64,000 nucleotides of DNA, taken from contig JAJEKV010000025.1 in NCBI GenBank assembly GCA_021234155.1, forward strand, positions 1,272,568 through 1,336,567, in the 5' to 3' direction. The notes under the pieces were generated by a model that was not told the DNA's origin, did no database searches, and saw nothing but the letters and a program-made list of their open reading frames with translations. Shown here piece after piece: positions 43,147-54,045 of this stretch. The translations under genes were made by a program, and so were the position numbers. Numbering within the stretch: position 1 is the stretch's first letter; each line of letters begins with the position of its first letter. Source of the DNA: Isoetes taiwanensis. Its lineage: Eukaryota; Streptophyta; Lycopodiopsida; Isoetales; Isoetaceae.

Positions 43147-44070
43147 TGCCACCAGGAAATGCGTGTCACCAGGTATTTTTGATCTTTCTGGTTATCTTCT
43201 TGGTAACTTAGCTTGCAAACGGTTTTTATGGGCACGAGCTAGAAAGGTAGAAAGATGAATTAGCATTCATACTTATTGTATCTTTGACGGAGGCATAGTA
43301 CATGTTTCGATCAAATTGGATTCTTAGGTATAAAATATATATATATATATATGCCGGAGAACCCCAAAGCGATGCAGTATTATTTGTACACTATCTGAGG
43401 AATATCATAGGAAGAAGTAAGCAAAGCACGGCGATTGCCATGCTGAGGCCTCCCATCTAACAAAAACAATAAAATTTGGATATGCACGGCGAGATACTAA
43501 CAGAAGTAATAGGAAATAGGTGGGGATACGAGTTCGTCTGTAACAGAAAACATAGGTAGATTAGACACCATAATGAATTGGCGAATTGGTAACACGGAAC
43601 AGCAAAACAACGCCGGGGGGGAAGGTGCACAAGAAGGAGCAAAAAATGAAACGAGCGATCCAGATACAGACAGAAGTGGGAAGGATTTGAAATAATGAAA
43701 TTGGAGACCATCGAAGAAAAATTCCCGTTACAAAGACGCGTGGCGGTAGGGTAGAGCATCCACGACGACGGGGCGTAACCATGTGGACAAACATGAGAGT
43801 GGCTAATTGGAGAACGTTAATTTCAGCATTAAATAGATGAAGGGTACGATAATTAAAGAGGGGGCAAAAGAGATAGCCGTTAAGGACTATACTTACAAGC
43901 CTACGAAAAAGGCAGGGTACGATCTGGCACAAAATATCGGCAGAGAATACGTCGCATTAACTACACCGAATACGAATAAATGATGGCGGCCTTCGGACAT
44001 GACAGGATAGAGACAAGACGTAACAAATGAAACGCGGAAAAAATGAAAGGAAACCCTAAAACCGCTCAAC

Positions 44071-44080
44071 ATATAAATAG
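44071..44080 (+). promoter_or_regulatory. TATA box of cysteine-rich ORF
   Basis: ATATAAATAG, also present at 42477-42486 in unit 1. It lies about 100 bp before the ATG at 44178, which favours that ATG over the in-frame one at 44043 upstream of the box. Confidence 0.55.
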
Positions 44081-44177
44081 CCGAGTACCTTCTGTCTTTC
44101 TAGGGTTCCAATTCAGTTCACAAGAAGAAGCGCCTGGAAGGAGACGAGAATCCCGCAAACAGTGCGACCGGAATAGG

Positions 44178-44660
44178 ATGGACAAGGGAAAGAGAGCGCT
44201 GGAGGTGCATGAGGGGGCAGATCAGGCAGTAAGGAAGAGAATCCGAGGTAACCCAGGAAATCTCACGGTGCCATACAATCCAGAGTTAGAAGACCTCAAT
44301 CCCTGGTGCATCTGCGAGGCAGACTGCTTGTGCTTAGAGAAAGGTCTTACTTCTTGTTTAAATTGTGGCCGGGTACATTGTCTATTCTGCAATAGGATTC
44401 ACCACGCTCAGGGGATGAAAGATCATGGATACAAACTGAGCCTGTTAGATTATCTCGGAGTCCTAGCTGATCGAAATGACACAGTGAGAAGGCGGGACAA
44501 GGAAAGGGTAATATCTTGCTTCCAGGTGCTGCAAATGCGCGCGACGATCCAGAAATCAGAAAGTTACAAGCATGATTTAGTGATAGGTGACTTCGGGAAG
44601 ATATGTGTGCTTCTTTGTGGAAAAGAACCCCTGCGAGTATACGTCTTAGGGCATTGTTAG
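44178..44660 (+). CDS. Cysteine-rich zinc-finger-like protein, unknown function
   Basis: 160 residues from MDKGKRALEV; an upstream in-frame ATG at 44043 precedes the TATA box and is unlikely to be used. A basic N-terminus (VRKRIRG) is followed by a cluster WCICEADCLCLEKG, then CLNCGRVHCLFCNRIHH. The spacing, roughly C-x-C-x3-C-x-C then C-x2-C-x4-C-x2-C with a His pair, could bind two zinc ions. The C-terminal half is charged (RRRDKERVISC, KSESYKHDLV) with no motif I know. It is duplicated with its promoter in the preceding unit. It might be an ORF1-like nucleic-acid-binding protein of a retroelement; that is inference. Confidence 0.5.
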   Translation: MDKGKRALEVHEGADQAVRKRIRGNPGNLTVPYNPELEDLNPWCICEADCLCLEKGLTSCLNCGRVHCLFCNRIHHAQGMKDHGYKLSLLDYLGVLADRNDTVRRRDKERVISCFQVLQMRATIQKSESYKHDLVIGDFGKICVLLCGKEPLRVYVLGHC

Positions 44661-46260
44661 CGAACTCGGAAAAATACAGAAGGATGGAGAAACATCAGCG
44701 AGAAAAGGAAGAATCAGTAAAGCAGTTGAGGGCGAAAGCCTGAAATAAGATTTGCAGAAGGCGGAAAGATAATACCGAGCAACGGGGAGGGGCGCCTGAT
44801 CCGACCTGTTCCAGACTGCAGCTGATAAATTTTTGTGATCTAATGGTGGTGTGCTATATGCCTTGTTTCAATCGCTCTGCATTACTTATGTCTTTGTTTT
44901 TACTTTTTAAGTTTTCGCTTTTTTCTTGCTCTTAGTGATAAGTCCTAGCCCAATTTTGATCATATGGCGCTAGAACTTTAACATCATCATATTACCATCT
45001 ATGATTTGCAAAAATCCTGAATTTTTGCCTCATTAGACAAAGACCAGGAAATAGATCCGGCAAGTAAGAAATGTAAAAGTGTACTGACAAATGAAATAGA
45101 ACACCGGGAAGTTCTTCTCGGTCGCCAAAGTGATCTTTGCATTTTTTTTTTTGTTGTTTGTTTTGTTGTTTGTTTGTTGTTTGTTTGAATAGTTAAACAG
45201 CAGCAACTTTTAGACGAACACAATATAGGGAAACACTGATAAAAAGAAATGAAACGAGGGAAAAAACGCAGGCGACCCGGAGAATACAACAGATATACGA
45301 CTACAAAGTAACAAGGAGGACCAAGCAAAAGGATCAAGACAACGCACAACGGGGAAAAAAACAACAAGGAAAAAAGGTGGCGGACAATAATGGCCCGAGG
45401 CTAGACCACAATAGAGAGGCGTCACACAAGTACAGTTGAACAAAGACTGGTGAAGTTAGGCTATTCGCAAAACAACGGCAAAAGGAAGGGCCCGAGAGAT
45501 ATATAGTAAATGTTCCGGGGACGAAAAGCGTCTGAAAAGTTGGCGGATCGGGAGATTCAACCTCCGCCGCACACCAAGATAGCGAGGCCGGGACCCCAGC
45601 TGGTTAAGTGTACCAACGTAAATTCCCAAAAGACATGAGTAGTGGAAGATCGCCAAGATCAAAGAGTAAAAGGCGGACGGAATAAGATCACGGACGAGAG
45701 AGGCTCGACCTCGCCCGTACACCGAGGATAGCGAGGGCTAGACCCACCAAGCTGGTAAATCAGGACCACTATAAACTCGACAAATCGTAAAACCGCAAAA
45801 GTTGCGTAAAAGCACTTTCTTGAGGACTGAAAAAGAGTATAAAGAGGATGGAAAAAGTTCACGAGGCAGAGAGAGGACTCACCTCCGCAGGTACACGGGA
45901 TAGCGAGGGGCCAAAAGAACCCACCAACCGGGTATTGGGACCACTATACACTCAAAATCTGAGGGAAGGAGAACAAAAATACAATTAAAAAAAGGGCGGA
46001 CTTTGATACAGGACAAGGTATATGGGCCAAGGGAATTGCGGCCTCTCAACTAACTCCTCGAATCGACTAAGGACATAAAGACAACTCACAGAATCGAACA
46101 TGGAAGGAGGAGATCACTCATAGCGAAATCTTCATAGAGAGACGCAGGGATGAAAGCGAAAATAAATGATAGGGGCGAGGAATAATTAAGGGTAGCCATC
46201 ACAATATTTGAATTCAAAAATGGGATTACTTGGCGATAATTTTGAATTCTTCAATTAGAG
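44661..46260. other. Putative 5' untranslated region of the LINE
   Basis: No convincing ORF. It contains a T11 run with GTTT repeats (45139-45186) and three diverged tandem units at 45540-45960. GC content and base composition resemble the LINE that follows. Confidence 0.4.
45540..45960. repeat. Three ~165-bp tandem units
   Basis: CACCAAGATAGCGAGGCC near 45575, CACCGAGGATAGCGAGGGC near 45720 and CACGGGATAGCGAGGGGCC near 45895 share the core GATAGCGAG. Each is preceded by CCTC-rich sequence, followed by CCAC/CCAGCTGGT-like boxes and, in the last two units, GGACCACTATA(A/C)ACTC. Confidence 0.6.
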
Positions 46261-46272
46261 GACCCGGATTAA

Positions 46273-46998
46273 ATGGCAATATATAGACTCAACATAGTAA
46301 AGGAAACCAACCCCTCCACCGGTTTGGTAGCGGCGTTTTCGAGCCAGCTGACAATCCTGACACCTCGTAAAAACTCAAGAGCAATGGGCGAAAGCGGCAG
46401 ATCTCGGCCGACAAAGGAAAGCGAAATGGCAAAGGGTACCGATAAAGTCGACAAGACCTCAAGATTTTCTTTCGGATGGATAAGCACACGAGTCGGGATC
46501 CCTCGTATGGATGCCCTTAACACACTACGGAAGCGGAAACGGCCAACCGTACACGGTAGCCATCTCAACATGGGCGTGAGGATAGAAGGGATGGAAAAGA
46601 CAAGCGAGGAGATGGCGCGGCAGATGAACTTAAATTGAGGAGGAAAAAGCCAAGATCCGGAAAAGGTTGGTTGAATTAGAAAAAGAAATGTTGAATTGGA
46701 TGCATGGGAATCATTTGATAGAATAAAACCGCATATCATGGAGTATGAGGAGGAGAATAGAATTAAGCATGACGTTAGGCTGATAGGCGAAAGGAGAAAC
46801 CTAACGAGGACACATATCGAAGTTACCGCGGAAGTGATGGAGGCGGTGTTCAAGGAGCATCGGAGTGTCATTGTCAAAGCAGCGACGATCAGACAATGGA
46901 GAGGGCGGGGCGAGGCATATAAACCCGACTCTCGAGAGACCCGGACACCCAAAGAGAATATCGCGCCGCGGGTCCGGGGACCGAGAAATGGATCATAG
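46273..46998 (+). pseudogene. LINE ORF1 remnant with coiled coil
   Basis: The first frame (46273-46638) is basic, with SRPTKESEMAKG and ISTRVGIPRMDALNTLRKRK. A frame change at about 46640 reveals EEEKAKIRKRLVELEKEM, a strong heptad coiled coil. A further change leads to RIKPHIMEYEEENRIKHDVR and EVTAEVMEAVFKEHRSVIV up to a stop at 46998. Coiled-coil plus basic composition is typical of LINE ORF1 RNA chaperones. No CCHC knuckle is seen here. Confidence 0.5.
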
Positions 46999-47331
46999 TC
47001 AGGAAGCCTAAGAACGCAAACGAAGGACTACACAGGGAACTAGCCAAAAGCAAGGAACTAAATCAGCAGTGAATAGGGTCAAGAATGGCAAGGTGTTCCC
47101 GCACAAAAGGACACGGGAACCCGGTGGCTGTGACAAGGATTTAAGAAGGGGACATTCGGAATGTGGAAGGAGGCCGATGGGGAAGGAGAACATCGCCGTA
47201 ATGATACCAACAAAAGGGCAGGAAAACAGACATCGTAGGGAATAAGACAAAGAATAGTTTCGAGGCGAGCCATCACAAAGGAGGAGGAAGAAACTAAAAA
47301 GGGGAAGGCGAACCGAGGTCCTCGGCGGAGC

Positions 47332-49020
47332 GTGGGTACAACCCCAGCAGCAAGGGACCGTGGGGCGACCGAGAAGGATGGTGAACGAAGGGGTAACAAA
47401 CAGAACCCCGAGAGAGGGCAACCATGCGGGAGTGAGACGTCAAGATATGGTACGGAACTGCACTGGGTATCCGTGGGACGACGGGAGAGATTTGGAGGGG
47501 CGCATAGTAGTGACATAATATGCCTAGTAGAAACATGGGAACACAACATAAAGAGGCTGCCGGAGGAGGAGGGCTACCAGCTATTCACCTGTTGGAAAGA
47601 TAAGAACTTCAAAGTAGGAAGAGGGAGTGCAGGCCTAGCCTGTTATGTCAAGGAGAATGTAGCAAATGGTACATGTATTTTACACTCAGATGTCAATAAA
47701 AGATACATGGTACTTAGTATGCAATTGCAAAATAAAAAAGATCTAATACTGATCATAGCATATTACCCACCGAGTAGTGACAAACTAGAACTGTTAGAAT
47801 TGGGGGAAACCATGATGAAATGGAAGGAACAGGGACCAATGATACTAATAGGAGATCTAAATGCCAGAACAGGTCAGGAGCAAGCGCAATATACAAGTAT
47901 AGATGAAACAAATGGACAATGGACCCAAACGGCAAGATCAAAAGAATGGAATAGACGAACGGAGGACAAGGCAGAGATCAATGCTAAGGGGGAACTACTG
48001 CTCGAGGTATGCACGACCACAGGGGCCATCATAGCCAATGGGGTTCAGAGATGGCCAGGATCAGGGGAATTCACAAGTCAGAACGCTCATGGGAGAAGTA
48101 TAGTAGATTACGTAATAATGAATGAACAGGCAGCAGGTACAGTATTAGAAATTGTGACCCTAGAATGGCCAATTGGGAGGAGGGAGAGTCACAGGCCCAT
48201 GCGGTTGACAATTACAGTGGGGGAACAACCGAAGAATGAAGAACAGCATGGACAGGAGAGAGACAGGGGAAAGCTGAAAATACATTTCCAGAACAAACAC
48301 GCAGACACGTTTGTGCAAGTAATCAAAGAGGAAATGGGAAAATGGAAATGGGAGGAGCACAGGCGGGAGAATGGAGATGCGCTCAATGGCATAACAGTGA
48401 AAGTGGCATTAGAAATCTTCGGGAAAAGAAGGAAGAGAAAGGAAAATAATGCCTTCAAATCTTCAATATGGTATGACGATGAGTGCAAAGAACAGAGAAG
48501 GAAAGTCAAGGCGCTCAGAGGTAAGGAAACATATCAAAAGGAAAGAGCGATATACCTAAAGTTACTGAAAGCAAAGAGGAATAAGAATCTGATGCAGCAT
48601 CAATGGGGACTGGCCAAGCTAATCAAAAAACAACCACGTAAGTTCTGGGGTGGATTTAAAGAGAGAAAGCAAGGGAATAAGGGAAGTGAAATCACACAGG
48701 GCAGCATTGGAACAGCAGGATGGGAGAACTATCTTGAAAAACTATATAAGACAGGGGCACCCCCAGCACCAATACCTGAACTGCAGATAACGGACCGACC
48801 GTGCTTCGACGTACAGGAAGTGATGATAGCTTTGAATGGGATGGCCAATAACAAGGCCCCAGACTTATACGGATTAACTGTGGAAGTACTAAAATGTGCA
48901 GATACCATTATAGTAAAGCAGGTGACAGAGATATTCAATGGTATAATACACACAGGGCTCCCGGACAGATGGGCGTACAACAGGGTCATACCCCTACACA
49001 AGGGGGGAAGTAAAGCTTGA
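47332..49020 (+). CDS. LINE ORF2: APE endonuclease and start of RT
   Basis: 562 codons in one frame. The endonuclease shows SSDIICLVETWE near residue 60 (catalytic Glu), VLSMQLQNKKDLILIIAYYP near 125, GDLNAR near 173 (metal-binding Asp/Asn), SIVDYVIM near 255, and ESHRPM near 284 where the family has SDHxP. A basic linker (GKRRKRKENN, KQPRKFWGGFKERKQG) leads to the RT start: NNKAPDLYGLTVEVLK near 505 and NRVIPLHKGG near 550. The true start lies in another frame near 47440 (IWYGTALGIRGTTGEIW), so the first 50 residues shown by this frame are not genuine. It stops before RT motif A. Confidence 0.8.
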   Translation: MGTTPAARDRGATEKDGERRGNKQNPERGQPCGSETSRYGTELHWVSVGRRERFGGAHSSDIICLVETWEHNIKRLPEEEGYQLFTCWKDKNFKVGRGSAGLACYVKENVANGTCILHSDVNKRYMVLSMQLQNKKDLILIIAYYPPSSDKLELLELGETMMKWKEQGPMILIGDLNARTGQEQAQYTSIDETNGQWTQTARSKEWNRRTEDKAEINAKGELLLEVCTTTGAIIANGVQRWPGSGEFTSQNAHGRSIVDYVIMNEQAAGTVLEIVTLEWPIGRRESHRPMRLTITVGEQPKNEEQHGQERDRGKLKIHFQNKHADTFVQVIKEEMGKWKWEEHRRENGDALNGITVKVALEIFGKRRKRKENNAFKSSIWYDDECKEQRRKVKALRGKETYQKERAIYLKLLKAKRNKNLMQHQWGLAKLIKKQPRKFWGGFKERKQGNKGSEITQGSIGTAGWENYLEKLYKTGAPPAPIPELQITDRPCFDVQEVMIALNGMANNKAPDLYGLTVEVLKCADTIIVKQVTEIFNGIIHTGLPDRWAYNRVIPLHKGGSKA

Positions 49021-49990
49021 GGAACACGGAAACTACTGGGACAATAATGGTAAGTTCCATTTTACGCCAAAGTGGTGCGGGAAGGTTCTAGACAATAAAT
49101 TAAAGCAATGGGCGAGGCGGGGGAATTTGAGAACCTGGGGGCAAGCGGGCTTGAGACGGAACACTCAACAACAGACCATCTAGTGACCCTCAGGATACTA
49201 ATAGAGCATAATAGAGCCCGCGGAAAGAAAGTGATATCTTTGTTTTGTGGACTTGAAAAGCTTTTGACCGCAGTACCAAGGGAAAAGCTTATCTGAGAGG
49301 CTTGTATACATGCAAGCGAGAGACATGGTAGGGGCAAGTGCAGATTGTACTATAATGTATATGCTAAAATAGAAGAAGAAGAAAAGGCAATAGATGGTGA
49401 TGACACATGAGTCAAACAGGGATGTCCCTTATCTCCAACATTGTTCGGAATATATATAGATGCCCTGAGGATTTTATAGCGTAACGGCAAGGGGATGTGG
49501 GCCCCTACACTCGGGGAACAAAGTACCTATCATGCTATATCTTTGATGATTTGGGCATGATGGCCACAAAGAACAAAGGGAATGCACAGTTATTGAAACT
49601 ACTAGAGATCTTACGTGAAAAGACGGGGCTAACGATTGAATCTCACAAAAACCAAAATAGTCTTTTTAGTACTTGAGGAATAATCACAAAGCCGTTCAAA
49701 TACCTAGGGACACGAAATTAGAAGAAACAGAGTACAAGTATCTAGGGTATGATACACATGGCACGAGGAAATGGGCGAAAGGCGGATGCTAGATTTCAAG
49801 CGACTATAGGAAGCTACTATAACATGAAAAACCACGCAATGAAGCAGAATAATAGGCGGGAAATTAAATGCTACCTATTTGGCGCGGTAGTCGTCACAAC
49901 ACAGCTATCTGGCGGAAGCACGGGGGCCGGGGCTAACGGACAAGAAATGGGAAAAGCAAGAAGGAATTTTGAGACGACTACATAAGCAGA
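49021..49990 (+). pseudogene. LINE ORF2: remaining RT, multiply frameshifted
   Basis: RT blocks continue in changing frames: STTDHLVTLRILIEHNRARG and KKVISLFCGLEKLLTAVPRE (49165-49290; the motif A aspartate is replaced by Gly in FCGLEK), VKQGCPLSPTLFGIYIDALR (49412-49472, motif B), FDDLGMMATKN near 49541 (motif C), KPFKYLG near 49690, and MARGNGRKADARFQATIGSY from 49755. The last part resembles LINE RT thumb/C-terminal sequence. Confidence 0.65.
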
Positions 49991-51219
49991 ATTCAAACTA
50001 AGAGCAAACACACCACCGACAACCATAGTGTATGAGACGGGCCGAAACCTATGGAAGTGAGGGCATGGGGAAAGGACCATCGGATACATCATAAGAAATA
50101 ATGCGGTGAGAAGGCGGAGAAGCTAGCAAGCATCGCAATCAACTTAATCAGCAAGGTCGCTTTATCACCACAAGCGGTGGATGGTTTAGGGATGTAGCAA
50201 TATGGACCGGAAGAAATGGGCTGAATCGAAGCGAACCGATCGATGAAGGCCAATGGAATGAGGAGTGGGCAAGTAAAGCTCTGTGCGGGCATGGGCGCAA
50301 AAGCACACAGGACCCAAAACACTGGGCTTGTATCAATATTTAATCCAGGCGGATGATAGGACAACAAATGTACCAAGATAACATGCTTGGAAAGCGGAGA
50401 AGAGATATCTTAGCAAAGTTCGGGATGGGATGTCATGATCGAGAATTGAAAAAGGCGGTGGAGAAAAATAGACAAAGCGGGGACAGGCTACGGAAAACAG
50501 GTGGAAATAGAGGGCCGAAAACCACATGCTTAAGGGTAAAAGCATGCGTACCACTTTTGGAACCCTCAAAAGTACCTACACTAGGTACTTTTTGAAATAC
50601 TACGGGTTAAAATCAAGAAAATTTTTTGAATTGAAGTTCAAAACATGTCAATCTATGGTACTAGAGAATAACAATACTATAGAGACTAAAATAAATTAAT
50701 TAACTCTCAAACTTATTGTTTATTGTGGGATTTATCAAGAGAAAAGTACAGGAGCACTACCTAAAAGTAATTTAAATGGGGACCCAAGCATGCTTTACCC
50801 TTAATGAATAGGACATCGGAGAAAAACAATGGGAGTAAGATGGGGACAATCGGTACATACCATAATGCAAGGGCGAGAAACAATGGGAGATCTGGCGGAT
50901 GCAATACGGGGAGATCTGAGCAGACACCACCGGGGAAGCACATGAACAAAAGGGGCTACGATATGATTTGCTCAAGAGGCAAATCATAGGCATACTAAAT
51001 GTCTGACTTTTGTTTGATATAAACGCACACCACGCGGCCTAGGCCAGGAAAAAAGTAGGGTGCCGGCATTAATAGGAAAAAGTGAGCCTTCAGAAAAGGC
51101 TACAACAAAACAGCGTGATGAGCTAGTAGCCCCCACCAGGGAGCTCGCCCACGCTACACAAGTCCAGAGGCCTCAGGGCACAAGGGACAATAATGTATTC
51201 TATTCTATTCTATTCTAAT
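49991..51219 (+). other. LINE C-terminal and 3' region
   Basis: Short frames only. It ends with CACAAGGGACAATAATGTAT followed by four to five TTCTA units at 51197-51218, a plausible 3' tail recognised by the element's own RT. Confidence 0.45.
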
Positions 51220-51555
51220 AGTGAATAGATGACAGTAAGTGTTTATCAAAAGTCTCAAATAAAAAGTCGATTTTGTTATAGTTATTTATAGAGGAGAGTG
51301 ATTTCAATTTCTGTTATGTTTGTGGATATGCCCATGTTGCTTTAGGTGGATTCACCACCATCATTGCAAATATGATACAAAACCCCGAAAAAATCTAATT
51401 TCTTCAAAGCAAATTCTAGATGCTATCTACTCATTTACAACAATTTTTGTTGACTATAACAACACCTTGTGTCTAGGTAACAAACAATGATCTACATAAA
51501 ACATACCTAAATTCCTCCTAGAATACTTTAACTCAGATATATACAACATATACGT

Positions 51556-52190
51556 ACAAATCTTGAGATCCAATCTCTTCATCGGAACACAACATGTGGA
51601 ACTCTTGCTGGAAATATGTCCTCCCATTCTTTTATGCACATGTATATGAGGCTACAATGCAACCCTAGTTGTACATGATCTGATGTAATAGTTGTCTCGT
51701 AGATCCAAGCAATCTCCCACAGATATTATTACTTTCTTTGTTTCTTTGTTTATTCTTTCTTGCATAGAGTCCTGGGTAAGTCAAGTAAAAAAAGCCAGCT
51801 TAATGCAAAGATATGAGACAGATTTGAAAGCTCATGATAGATAGTTAATTCGGCCAAGGATACTGGACTATTGATGGGAAGAGCAATCCTGCAACTCCTG
51901 ACTTCGGCAATTACTAATTATTTGAACAAATTTGCTAAAGGTTATATAAGAATATCTTATTGAACTAAATGCAACTGACACCCAAGACCTCTTGCTTGCA
52001 AGCTCTGGCTCTAGACCTTTTTTGAGGCCACACATATACTCCAACTCTCTGCATAATGGGACAAATCTCATTGATAATACAATTGATAGACAGATCCCTA
52101 GATTTAATAAGCTAAAATCATAGAGAAGAAAGATGCACCATGCACATTCTTATAAAGTGTGGTATGCCCTAATGCATTTGGATCCTGGAT
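51556..52190. repeat. Segmental duplication, copy 1 (empty site)
   Basis: Matches 52672-54045 in order: CTTGAGATC(C)AATCT, TTTTATGCACATGTATATGA, GTAGATCCAAGCAATC, TTCGGCAATTACTAATTATT, CTTGCTTGCAAGCTCTGGCT, AGAAGAAAGATGCA, ATTCTTATAAAGTGTGG. It lacks two segments present in copy 2. Confidence 0.85.
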
Positions 52191-52671
52191 TTATTCATTG
52201 AAATTGTTCTTTCTTGCATCACAAACAATATTACATTAAAATCAATTAATGGACTACCCTATGGTGTCAAGAGATGGTAGTGCCTACTATGCACATGGAG
52301 CTATAGTGCTTAACAACATATTGCTTTTTCACGCCATCCAAAACAATTCCTACACGCCATAATGGTTGCTTAAGATCAGATTCAAGTATGTGCATAAACT
52401 TTTGGTGACAAATTACCATGGCTTATGCATTATGAAGATTGCCAACTGCAACATAATAATCGGCATCCTCAATTGCATGAAATTTTATCGGCCATTTCCT
52501 TGAATACATATAGGCGTGCTTGAAATAATGTATTCCAAATAATTTGTATCGTAATGAAAATATCTCAAAGAAAAAGCACTTTAAAACCAAAATTAACTTA
52601 AAAATGGCATGGCATAATGTCATCTTAATTCTCCATTATGCATGCGTGGTATTAATCTAATGTGAAATCTT
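52191..52671. other. Spacer between the duplicated blocks
   Basis: AT-rich, no gene recognised. A 66-codon minus-strand frame (52423-52623) matches nothing I know. Confidence 0.35.
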
Positions 52672-54045
52672 AAATGGCATACAAATCTTGAGATCAATCT
52701 TCTCATGGAAAACAACATAGGAACTCTTTCTCCGTATATATGCGATATTGGGGACACTTTTTTTAATCTAATTGGTGAAATGCTTTAAAACCATTTTCTT
52801 TGTATTTTGAAAAAAAAAAATTCAAAATTTTTTTTTAGTATTTTTCTCTAACACGCATTCATGATCCTTAGAATATAAAATTTCTCAGCGGACTAATAAA
52901 AAAGATAAAATAAACAAAGATATGTAAGTGGGGTCTTTGGTGCTAACTCTTCTTTGAAATTGCCCCGGTTTATATACCCATATCTTCTCCTTTTCTTTTA
53001 TGCACATGTATATGAGGCTATAATGCACCCCTAAGCTGTACATGATCGGATGTAATAATTGATCTCGTAGATCCAAGCAATCACTTGAGAGATATTATTA
53101 CCTTCTTTATTTTCTTTCTTTCTTTTCGTCCATGGAGCCCTTACTTGAGGTCAAGTTAAAAAGGCCAACTTAATGCAAACTCTAAGGTTATAGGTTGAAG
53201 AGTGGCGGATCACGAAAGCTCTTGATAGACAATTAATTTGGCCAAGATACTGAACTATTCATGGGAAGGGCACTCCTATAACTCTTGAGTTCGGCAATTA
53301 CTAATTATTTGAACAAATGCACTAAAGGTTATGTAAGAAAATCTTATTGGACTAAATACGATTTGTACCCAGGACCACTTGCTTGCAAGCTCTGGCTCTA
53401 AGCGTTTGTTTGAGGCCATATCATGCCCACCACATATACTCCAATATTATTCTTAATCAGCTTTATCCTTACTTGCATCTCAATGAGGGATATGAACTAG
53501 CAAACTTTGTTATCATTAAGCCATCCTCCTTAAATATTGTGTTGCCCATTACATAACAGTCCCAACATGTAGTTAGCATTGGCTGTGCCAAAAAATATTC
53601 CACCAGCTAGCATTTAACTTGTCATCTCTCTGCATAATGGGACAAATCCCATAACTGATAATACAATTGACAAAGGTCCCTAGATTTGATAAGCTAAAAT
53701 CATAGAAGAAAGATGCATCACGCATACGACATCAGAAATGCGGGTCTTTGGGATCCCTCTATCGGGGGGTTATGGACATGCGAGATCGGCTATGTCCTCG
53801 GGCACACACTTGACCTGTATATATACATTGATGTATACTTATGCGGTTTTGGCATTCTTATTCGCGCCATGGTTTTCCCTCGAAAACCCGCCGGTGGGGG
53901 TTTTTAACGGGACGATAATAAGTTTCTTTGCGCTTCTTAATGGGTCCCATAGGCCGATTGGCCTCAGTGGACGATAAAAAATCATTCTCATTCTCATTCT
54001 TATAAAGTGTGGTCAGATGCATTTGGAACTTGGACCCATTTTATC
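52672..54045. repeat. Segmental duplication, copy 2 (filled site)
   Basis: Diverged copy of 51556-52190 with extra segments at about 52735-52980, 53445-53625 and 53726-53995. The last has the hallmarks of a retroposed insertion. Confidence 0.85.
53726..53995 (+). mobile_element. Short retroposed insertion with ATTCTC-type tail
   Basis: About 270 bp present here and absent at the equivalent point of copy 1 (near 52147). It ends with a tail of CATTCT units (54-kb side). Overlapping frames (such as FGIPLSGGYGHARSAMSSGT) have no recognisable domain. The tail style resembles the (TTCTA)n end of the nearby LINE. It may be a 5'-truncated LINE or a SINE. Confidence 0.55.

Larger units (their letters stand above)
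41452..44655 (+). repeat. 1.6 kb tandem duplication (units 41452-43056 and 43057-44655)
   Basis: Each unit starts with a GGGCGAT minisatellite. It then has a common ~900-bp leader with a short (TA)n, a TATA box (42476 and 44071), a cysteine-rich ORF and the end GGGAAGATATGTGTGC...GGGCATTG. The end of unit 1 fuses directly to the minisatellite of unit 2. The units differ by many small indels. A repeated block with its own promoter and ORF suggests a mobile element, perhaps the 5' part of the LINE downstream. Confidence 0.8.
46260..51219 (+). mobile_element. Decayed APE-type LINE
   Basis: Order seen: ORF1 remnant with coiled coil (46273-46998), ORF2 endonuclease and RT (47332-49990, broken), a 3' region and a (TTCTA)n tail at 51197-51218. 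The 5' border is uncertain and may reach into the 45.5 kb repeats or the 1.6 kb units. Frameshifts lie before the endonuclease (near 47500), at the end of 47332-49020 and repeatedly beyond. It cannot move on its own. Confidence 0.7.

Noticed and set aside
47008-47549. Proline- and serine-rich minus-strand frames
   Set aside because: Antisense to the LINE ORF1/ORF2 junction; composition reflects the complementary strand.
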